A stretch of 64,000 bases of DNA from Parnassius smintheus behrii (taxonomy: Eukaryota > Arthropoda > Insecta > Lepidoptera > Papilionidae). Below the pieces are notes generated by a model. It was not told the DNA's origin and ran no database searches. It was given only the letters and a program-made list of their open reading frames with translations. The stretch lies in NCBI GenBank assembly GCA_036936625.1, contig JAUPFT010000008.1, forward strand, positions 22,555,374 through 22,619,373. Reading direction: 5' to 3'. Positions within the stretch are counted from its first letter, which is position 1. Each line of letters begins with the position of its first letter. The translations under genes and the position numbers were made by a program. Shown one piece after another: positions 56,228-64,000 of the stretch.

Positions 56228-56512
56228 AGGATAATGGTGACAAAGAGGCACACAGTCTACCTGATGGTAAGTGGTTCCTGGGGCCCATTTGCATTAACAT
56301 TTATCTTCGAATAAAAATGCAGATGCGTTGTCATCCTTAAGCAATAATATGGAATGCCTCGTTTCCAGTAAACTTGTCTCCGGTTCTTTACATCATCACA
56401 CGAAACACAGCAGCATTGAGTTGCTATTTTACGCTAGTATTCTATGAGAGCGTGATCCTCCCCCGGTCATATCGATCCATTTGTGTTACACCTATACTAC
56501 TAATGTAGTTTA
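56228..56512 (-). repeat. Short LINE-ended repeat, copy 6 (near full length)
   Basis: The plus strand reads ggtgacaaagaggcacacag, tgcagatgcgttgtcatcct, cctcgtttccagtaaac and tctatgagagcgtgatcctc; the 5' terminal ~20 bp are worn. Confidence 0.82.
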
Positions 56513-56639
56513 TATTATTTTGTGTATGTCTGTTTATGTGAGAATTATTTTTTAGAGGTTGGTTTTACTTTCATTTTAAAGTTATTTATTTTAATCTCTT
56601 CAGTGAAATAAGCAATATCATTAATTTAATATACATAAA

Positions 56640-56995
56640 CACAAACACTCACGCCTGTCACACAGAGGGGTAGGCAGAGACTACAGACTCCCATTTGGCA
56701 CGATCCTGACACACCTCTCTTGCCTCCTTCACATTCCTACACCTACGTATACATGCTCGCCGTTAAAAGGTACTCCTAATTTGGCCCGTTTTCAATAAAT
56801 CGCCAATTTGGTCGATACATTTTCGCCTAGGACGTCCCTTTCTGACTCTGCCATTCACTTCTGCAGCATAAATTTTCTTTGTCACTCTTTCCTCATTCAT
56901 TCTTTCCACATGACCAAACCACCGAAGCATTCCTTTCTTAATCCTGGTCACAACATCATCTTTCAAACCACACTCTTCTCTTATTAAACAATTGT
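56640..56995 (-). pseudogene. RTE-like LINE 3' end
   Basis: Minus strand: KDDVVTRIKKGMLRWFGHVE, RMNEERVTKKIYAAEVNGR, RKGRPRRKCIDQIGDLLKTG, a stop, then the tail ending gtgtgacaggcgtgagtgtt. Same family as 45.9-46.56 kb, opposite strand. Only the last ~100 residues remain. Confidence 0.85.
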
Positions 56996-57294
56996 TTTAT
57001 ATAATTAATTTAATATAACATAGAATAACTTAACTATAATTTATTTTAAATAATCACATTAAAACTTCATTCTCCATTATTCCAACTTTATGGGTAAAAA
57101 TTTTTCTTGAAATGATTAAAGTACAACCTCTGAAGTAGTGAAAGAATAATATTTTAATTCAGTTTTAGTCTTTTGCGAGTAACCTTTATATATGATAGTT
57201 AAGAAAGTGTCGTATGAAGTAACTTCTTGTTTTAGGAACTTATTAACTATTAAAAAGGCGTCGGATTAGAATCGACACGGAAACAATAAAACAA

Positions 57295-57488
57295 TTGAAT
57301 ACCAGCGTAAAATAACGTGAATGTGGGGAACCTGAGACCCTTTTTACTGGAAACAAGGCGTTTCATCTTAGTTATCACGGGTGACATTCGATCCGTAATT
57401 TGGGATAGATTTAGATGTCTACGGGCCACAGCAACCATTTACCATCAGGTGGACTGCGTGCTCGTTCTTCACCCTTATCTTCTTAAAA
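57295..57488 (+). repeat. Short LINE-ended repeat, copy 7 (5' truncated)
   Basis: Begins at gaataccagcgtaaaataac and runs to accatcaggtggactgcgtg and ctcgttcttcacccttat. Confidence 0.82.
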
Positions 57489-58199
57489 AATTCAATGAAA
57501 CTAAATGTCAAACATCATAACAAAACCTACCACGATTCTCAATATGATTCTTCCGTGTCACAATTATAACATTTCATAGACCCCCCGGGATATTATCGTA
57601 CATGAGTTAAATCCGAGATACAGCTTAGGAATAATGAGTACAGAACAACAACAATTTTCCTGGTGTCGCAGTTGTTCTTGGGCAGTCACTTGACTGATAT
57701 ATTAAATAACAATATATGCGTAATAAAATGGACCACACAAAAATTTTTCTTTGTTCCATTTTATTACGCACTTCTAAATTGAGTCCGTGAATAAAATTCT
57801 ATTCCTAGTATCAGTGTTGAAACGTGTTCCATTTACGGATCGAAGGCAAGAAGTTGACTCGAACTCCGTAGCAAAACTTTTGTTTAACTTCCCTCAAACA
57901 AAGTCTTATATAGAAAACTCATGTTAGAGGACCTCCGTAATTTTATTTTTAACAATAACAATTTAGCTCATACGATAGAAATAGAAATAGAATACGATAG
58001 AAATATTTTTGAGAATGTATTTTGAATTACTTTTAACCGGTTTTGCTTTTATAAGTTATTTGTTAATTTGCAAACTTTCACTAAACCCACTTTCACAAAA
58101 CACATAACAACATACAATAAAATATCAAACACAATATTAAAAATATTAGATAAAAACGCGGAAACTGATCATGCGATCGAAGTTAAGTTTTACTAGACC
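57489..58199. other. AT-rich sequence with a 16-bp inverted repeat
   Basis: Arms tgcgtaataaaatgga (57717-57732) and tccattttattacgca (57755-57770) are perfectly complementary around a 22-nt loop. No gene. Confidence 0.6.
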
Positions 58200-58360
58200 C
58201 ATCGTAGAATAACCCATTAGACTCTCCGATCACACTCTTAATCTCAAAACTGTGAATTGAAATGTTAGTTATCCACAGATATGAGAGTGTATAGGTAACT
58301 GAACAGACAGATCTCCTAACGCATGCGTAAAGATTTGTGCCGATTCGCTCATATTGAATA
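58200..58360 (+). pseudogene. RTE-type LINE linker remnant
   Basis: ctccgatcacactcttaatc and gaacagacagatctcc match the endonuclease-RT linker at 41967-42075. Frames are broken throughout. Confidence 0.7.
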
Positions 58361-58971
58361 AGCTAACGATCAATGCTCTAAAGATTTTTTAGACAAATGT
58401 GAAAGAGCCACCTGTCTAAGTTGAGAGGTTAATTGACGCATCAACAAAATTTGTATTAAATCTTTTTTTATACTAGTACGAAATACTGAAAACCAAAATG
58501 TGATATTATGTACATATCGATACTTAAAATAACTGACTGGGGGAAATTTATGACAAAGCATTAGTTTTCGTTTATTTATTACTGAAACAGAACTCATGAA
58601 TTTGACAGGCGGTCGGAAACTAAGAGCCGTTGTATTAAACGACGTCTGTTTTTGATTTAATTTTTTTTTATTTCAGTTCAACTAAATATGCGCTCGTTTA
58701 GGAGTACATATGTCGCGCCTGTATTAGGAATAAAATTTCGAAGACAAGATGTCCCATTGAATTTTTATTTAGTGTCATTCACGCAATAATATGTACAAAT
58801 TCTGAGTTTATATGTGATTAAAATATTTTTTCGAAAACTGCTAAGGTTCGTATTTTCTGATAAATAATGCTTTAATGAAAATGTATCTATTTCCAACTTG
58901 TAACAGAAAATAAAACAACTTAATGCATTACTAGTAACTAGCTCGCCTCCCTCATAATTTTATATTTATAT
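58361..58971. other. AT-rich sequence, no gene seen
   Basis: No coding frame or repeat that I can identify. Confidence 0.4.
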
Positions 58972-59289
58972 GTGGTAGAGCCATGCTGCGGTTATATTAG
59001 TAGTATAGTTGTAGCGCGAATGGGTCGGCTCGACCGGGGAAGGACCACGCTCTCACAGAATACCAGCGTGAAATAGTAGCTTAATTCTGCTGTATTTCGT
59101 ATGGTGAGTGTAGAGAACCGGAGACCCTTTTTACTGGAAACGAGGCATTCCATCTTAGTCCTCACGGGTGACAGCGCATCTGCATTTTGATTCGTAATCG
59201 AGGATAGATGTAGATGTCTATGGGCCACAGTAACCACTTACCATCAGGTGGACTGTGTGCTCGTTTGTCACCCTATCCTATAAAAAAAA
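58972..59289 (+). repeat. Short LINE-ended repeat, copy 8 (full length, ~318 bp)
   Basis: The cleanest copy: tgtggtagagccatgctgcg, ggctcgaccggggaaggacc, atggtgagtgtagagaacc, ctcacgggtgacagcgcatc, aatcgaggatagatgtagat, accatcaggtggactgtgtg, ctcgtttgtcaccctatcct and an A-run. Its 5' and 3' parts align with the ends of the 3.36-kb LINE. Confidence 0.9.
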
Positions 59290-59367
59290 TTTTCTTTTTG
59301 TTATTTAACAATAGCTTGACGCTGTATAAATCAGATAAGTATACAACAACAATACGTGTACAACTTA

Positions 59368-60190
59368 TTACTTGAAGCAATACAGCTGTTCACAAGTCCA
59401 CTGCTGCACATAGGTCTTCCCCAATGAACGCCACAAAGCACAGTCATCAGCCACATGCATCCATCGATTTCCTACATGTCTTACCAGGTCGTCACTCCAT
59501 CTAGTGGGGGGCCGTCCTACACTTCGTCTATTGGTATGGGAGATCTGCTGCCACTCGAGAACCTTTCTTCCCAATCGGTTATGGGTTCTTCTAGCTATAT
59601 ATGGCCATCTCATTACCACATCAGCTTACTTATTCGTTAGGCTGTATCGGTTACACTGATTCTACTGCAGATATCCTCGTATTTAAATCTGTCACGCAAA
59701 AGCCCTCTCCATAGCTCGTTGATCGCTCAACTATCATCATCCATAGCTCGTTGAGCGATCTTGAGCTTTCCCATACTGCTATTATGGAGGAACCACGTCT
59801 TAGAAGTTTTGAGTTATACATGACGAGAATACAGTATATATGAATTCATATACTGTGACGAGAACATGATTGTGTCGTTATCACCCGAACGCTGCCTTAC
59901 CTGGAGTTGGACTTTATTATTCGAACTATTTGTCCTAAGTAAACATACTCGCCAACAATTTCGAGCGAAGTGCTCTTAACATCTACCAGCACAGGCGTGA
60001 CATGGACGTAACCCATGGCTTTTATTTTGTCCATATCCATCTTAAGTCCTATTCGCTGGGAGATCATTAAGCATAGTGCTTAGGTCCACCAGCGATTTTG
60101 CCTTAAGGACTATGTCGGCAACAAATTGAAGGTGATGTGCTCGCCACTTGAAAGCCAGCTTGAAAATTTCTTCCAAAGCAGCGGTATAGA
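59368..60190 (-). pseudogene. RTE-type LINE 3' portion
   Basis: Minus strand: a degenerate RT end (LKMDMDKIKAM-like near 60040) and post-RT pieces with a local duplication of catagctcgttga near 59710-59755, then RWPYIARRTHNRLGRKVLEW, VGRPPTRWSDDLVRHVGNRW, and LGKTYVQQWTCEQL to the element end near 59368. Also a gaattcatatactgt fold-back near 59828. Broken by stops. Confidence 0.85.
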
Positions 60191-60204
60191 GTAACACGGT
60201 ATGC

Positions 60205-60262
60205 TTAAAATTGTTTGCCATAGTTGCCACGCCTGGCAAGCGAGTTGGCAAGCGTAGTTTTA
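60205..60262 (-). repeat. Remnant of the tagtggcggtgtaag-type SINE
   Basis: Reverse complement of the gccaac…gcttgcc…gtggcaact…tggcaaat segment also seen at 38600-38640. It adjoins the RTE fragment. Confidence 0.5.
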
Positions 60263-61924
60263 TAATTATATTTTATGCTGTTATTTAAACAAAAACGTAA
60301 TTAAAAAGTTTATTCCAATTTATTAATACATCTAATGATTCTCCTTAATTTGACTGATTTGTACAATCAGCGTCAGATATATGGGAGCAGTCTAGGTGTT
60401 CAATTATTTTTAAACACCCAAAGTGATCATAAGCATTCATCCATCCATAGTGGTCAAATTATTGAAAACATTAATCCTGCTCAAATATATCGGAACACGT
60501 ACATGGTCATATATATGCGATCATTTAAATCGTTCAAAATTATAGTAACAAACAGAACGCCAATGGTATCCAAGTAGCCAAAGTATTCAAAATTTTGAAC
60601 ACTTTAGGAAAAGAAATTTTATCTTGATGATACAAAATTTAATTCTTAATCATTTTAAAAATTCAATCCATGAATTTAACAACACCAGGGAATTAAGTGA
60701 AATTTTCTTTAATTTAAATAATAAAACTGATAAATAAAATGAAACTAGATAAAAATGATATCTTTATATTTATTTCGATAAATTTGTTTTCATATGAAAT
60801 TTTGCCTTTGATGCTGATGAAACCGAAGTAAAAGCGAAGTTACATCGTTTATAAAGACAAATAAGACTATATGCCTTTGCGTTGCTGTATCTTTTATATA
60901 AAAAGAACAAGTATCGTAGGTACTATAATTTGAAGCTAAAAGTTAGAAAAATGACCTCTCTTTAGTATTTAAATCTGAGATTTAAATTGTAATCTCAGCT
61001 ATATTCTTTTATACGAGTTGGTGATTATCAAAATTGTTCATCTGTAAGCTAAAATAATATCCTTCCGACTTAATTTAACCAAGCTTCAAGACATACTTCC
61101 AAATATTTTCGAAAAATATCATATATTTTCTACTTGGAAAGTTATATAAGGACGAAGATGGCTAAGTTTGGCTCTGCTTAAATGATTGAAAATTATTTAA
61201 TTTCTTTGATCTTTCTTTTTGACTAATAAAAATCCCATAAATAAAGTTAGGTTTCTTTTTTCTTGTTTCGTCTTTTTAAATGGGTATCGATAGTTGTTCC
61301 AAAAAACCCCAAATCAATTATCGTCACAAAATGTTTAGGGTTTTTACAATAACAGAATATATGACTACAGTACACGCGAATAAAGCCACGGGAAAGCTAC
61401 CAATTGCAATACTGAGATCCAATAATTTCATTTATATTAACTTCATAAAAAGTTTTATAAAATTTTAAACTGAACGGAATATGTCAATGACGTCAAGCAT
61501 AAAATATGACTAAGAGTAATAATAATACTCAGTTCCACTAAAAGTTACACTGATATATTAATATGAAGTGCATATATTGTTCATTTTTACAATAAAATTT
61601 AACGCAAAATAAATTGCACCCTATCGTTAAGATAAAGGTATTTTTCCAGTTGTATTTTTGAGTACTTAAATTGCTTTGCTACCTTTGACGGTTTGTTTGT
61701 TACCGTATTAAGATTTGTTTCGATTTGACTGAAACCATATATTTGACGATGTATATATATTCCGATGTATTTGAGCAAGATTGGTGATCACAAGAATTTG
61801 TCAACTTTGGATGGTTAAATATTATTAATCGCTTTCGATGTTTCAAAGTACTGGATCACCTTGACTGCTTCCTCATTTTTGGTTTACTATCCAAAAATGC
61901 AGTCTATATACGTTCCATTTCTGC
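60263..61924. other. AT-rich sequence, no gene seen
   Basis: A long AT-rich stretch with no coding frame, repeat or structured element that I can support. Confidence 0.4.
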
Positions 61925-62100
61925 CACTGCCTTCTCTGACTTCTTAAAGGATTTTAGAGCAAAGAAATTTCGCCGCGCTGCTGACCCAATGCGGACTTCA
62001 CAACGTCTTTGAAATAGTTATTTTAATTTCACAGGCATGCAGAATTCCTTACAATGTTACCTTCTCCGTGCACGAGCACGTGGTAAAACAATACTTAAAA
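61925..62100 (-). repeat. LINE/SINE 3'-end remnant common in Lepidoptera
   Basis: The minus strand contains a cacgtgctcgtgcacggaga start, gaattctgcatgcctgtg and gacgttgtgaagtccgcatt. It resembles a repeat tail I recognise as widespread in moth genomes. Decayed; no coding part left. Confidence 0.5.
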
Positions 62101-62639
62101 TTTTAATTAACAATTTCTCTTTACTTTACTTTACTCTACTGGATACTAAAATAAATTAATAATTATTCTTTTTTTATCAATAATAATTCTTTGAATTTTG
62201 TAGAAGGTTGAAGGATTTTAAAATTGGCGAATGAATTTTATTATCATACAGAATTTGTGTGTATGACTCACACTCTTATTAAAACAGTTACAAGTATATA
62301 AAAGAAATTAAGTTAATAAATATGTTCGACTAAAATCTGATTTTTTATAATCAAATAAAAGATATCCAATAACTAAATAATAGCCTGACTAAATATTTAA
62401 GTTAAGCAATGTAACTATTATATTTACAGAACGGTAATTAAATAATATTTTTTAAATATGAATCACTTTTACTCGAGGATTGATACATTTGATTTGATTT
62501 CAATTTTCAGCCAATAGACTTTCTTATTTTGTGTTTGGTTCATTTATTCTAATAAACAAAACACATAATAATAAATTATTATTTCATGTATATTTTACCA
62601 TGTATATATATATATATTACTATAACTTTCTTTTTTTTT
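62101..62639. other. AT-rich sequence, no gene seen
   Basis: AT-rich with a short tatatata tract near 62607. No coding frame. Confidence 0.4.
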
Positions 62640-63180
62640 CTTTCAGTAGGCGTTACCACCACAGAAGTTATACCAGGATTTTCTTCTTTATTTTGGAGGC
62701 TGTTTACGAACAAGTTACATATGCCTACTAAGCCATCAAGAAGACATCAAGGCGAAATTTTCGCTGAATGTGCTGCAACAGTTGCCGCGCTGAGGATGGA
62801 GGAGTTACATATGCCTACCGAGACCTTACAAGCAAGCAGGTAGTCACCTACAATATAGCACCGAAGGCTAAGCAAATAACGGTGCGTGACTTAGAATAAT
62901 CAACACAGTGCCATAAGGAAGTCACCTACCGCCTGCTAAGCAAAACCCAGCACGTTTCAACTAAGTATATAAACCTAGATTTAATTGTTAGGACAGCCCA
63001 GTAGTAGTTAAATTAATTTGTAAGTTATGTAGTCTAGTAATTTTATGTACTCACATCGTCACAGTAGTTAACTTGTAATTTAGAAAATAAAGTAATATAG
63101 GAAAAGTCTTCGTCTCCTTCCACTACAACCCTCCCTAAGCTGACGCAAACGTAACTAACATAATTTCAACAGGAACAATT
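62640..63180 (+). other. Unassigned segment: possible terminal exon or decayed LTR
   Basis: After a pyrimidine tract ending in tttcag at ~62646 a 65-residue frame runs to a stop at 62841 and contains two HMPT(K/E) repeats (gttacatatgcctac at 62714 and 62805). Downstream are two copies of gtcacctac (62843, 62921), tatataaacctag near 62967 and an AATAAA near 63087. This could be a 3' terminal exon with its polyadenylation signal, or the end of a retroelement with an LTR. I recognise no protein family. Confidence 0.25.
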
Positions 63181-63199
63181 ATTTTTAGATCATGCAAAT

Positions 63200-63282
63200 G
63201 CTGGTTCTGAGCGGAATACGAACCCCGCGGTCCTCAGCTTTGCAACTCATTGCTAAGCCACTGCACCACGGAGGCGTCATTT
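63200..63282 (-). repeat. tRNA-related SINE head
   Basis: The minus strand reads gcctccgtggtgcagtggct (box A-like) and gcggggttcgtattccgc (box B-like). The 5' GCCTCCG has no complementary 3' arm, so it is not a tRNA gene. Confidence 0.6.
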
Positions 63283-63331
63283 ATTTATAATTGATAGAAT
63301 CAGGCGTTACTTTGCGGAAATCCATTATAAT

Positions 63332-63693
63332 AAAGATATTAATAGTTATTTGCAACCATCCGCTAAATTAAATAAAATGATGTGTCTTCCCTAGTTTGAA
63401 GAACACCTCCCTCAACGCTAAGCTGATCCTTAGCGGTCAGCCGTCGTAGAGTCAACATCACCTGAAGATGCCTCGTGAAGAGGCTAAGCACGTGTCGTAT
63501 TATCGTCGATGCTGTGTCTTTCCTATAATAGTGGTGTTGGGAGTAGTGGCGTTAGAAGTAGTGGTGTTGGGATTGGTGGTGACGGAATTAGTGCACGCAG
63601 TTGAGGGAGGGCGGGAGGTGCTCTTCAAACTAGGGAAGACACATAATTTTACTCAATCTAGCGGATGGTTGCCAAATAACTATTAATATCTTT
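63332..63693. mobile_element. Inverted-repeat (MITE/fold-back-like) element, ~362 bp
   Basis: The outer ~90 bp at each end are inverted copies: aaagatattaatagttattt at the left, its complement at the right, then caaccatccgcta, tgtgtcttccctagtttgaa and acctccc. The interior has gtgttggga/gtagtggcg-type short repeats. An open frame crossing the right arm is not a credible gene. Target duplication not resolved. Confidence 0.85.
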
Positions 63694-64000
63694 GTCACTT
63701 ATTTAAGCATGCAGTGTGAACAAATGCAGATTAATGCCTTTATTTTAAATTATCATCATCAATTATCTAATCTTGATCACTGTCACCTATTGAACAACTT
63801 TTGTGTTGGATTCTTATTCGTCGCGTTGCAATTAAATGAAAATGTAATGCAAATTGTCTATACTTAATACTTCGTACCCATGTGTTCTACTGATGGGAGC
63901 AGGAATCTTATTTCTAGAAATTTATGTTGAGTAGGAATGGCTCTACTGCGTGTCTTAAGTTTTTCATCGCAATAAATATAATTCAACTATTTTGATGTGA
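63694..64000. other. AT-rich sequence, no gene seen
   Basis: No coding frame or repeat that I can identify up to the window edge. Confidence 0.4.

Noticed and set aside
63200..63282. Functional tRNA gene
   Set aside because: Promoter-like boxes are present but no matched acceptor stem or clear anticodon arm; the same holds for 20596, 24690, 36664 and 47060.
63468..63686. 72-codon frame with a hydrophobic stretch
   Set aside because: Lies across the core and right arm of the fold-back element; hydrophobicity comes from gtggtgttg-type repeats.

Overview
The window is eukaryotic, most likely from a moth or butterfly. It is AT-rich and has no operons. It carries arrays of the insect telomere repeat (CCTAA on the plus strand, TTAGG on the minus), many CR1/Jockey- and RTE-type non-LTR retrotransposons, tRNA-derived SINEs and a mariner-group transposon. 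The species cannot be named from sequence alone. No intact host gene is visible. Almost everything recognisable is mobile DNA, its debris, or simple repeats.

Region 1 (1-1.5 kb): a broken Ty3/gypsy pol fragment. Region 2 (1.5-12.9 kb, with an outlier at 15.7-16.3 kb): a subtelomere-like composite. Short CCTAA arrays alternate with an ~85-bp AT-rich spacer. Inserted in it are eight GC-rich modules: six full copies of ~780-820 bp, a divergent one at 1.6-2.3 kb and a truncated one at 15.7 kb. All lie on the minus strand, and all except the truncated one end in poly(A). The same array holds a 2.8-kb plus-strand insertion with a decayed replicase/helicase region of an alphavirus-like positive-strand RNA virus and an A-rich tail. 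Part of the array is a ~2.1-kb tandem duplication.

Region 3 (12.9-15.3 kb): AT-rich DNA with a candidate two-exon pseudogene of a Cys-rich repeat protein. Region 4 (16.9-36 kb): non-LTR elements. A 3.36-kb minus-strand LINE has an almost complete ORF2. A CR1-type element has an 875-residue open endonuclease/RT frame. Around them are decayed CR1, RTE and RT-deleted fragments.

Region 5 (36-46.6 kb): short interspersed repeats, a complete DD41D (rosa-like) mariner with terminal repeats, TA duplication and an open 375-residue transposase, and nested RTE/LINE fragments. Region 6 (47-64 kb): a ~420-bp alternating purine/pyrimidine microsatellite, a ~73-bp minisatellite, more LINE remnants, two inverted-repeat elements (55.2 and 63.3 kb) and long AT-rich stretches.

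The most interesting signals are: the viral insertion and the uniform GC-rich modules inside telomeric repeats with poly(A) tails on opposite strands; spacers that look like the polyadenylated 3' end of a retroelement; a short repeat family sharing both ends with the 3.36-kb LINE; and a small 3' hairpin in three CR1 copies with a compensatory base-pair change.
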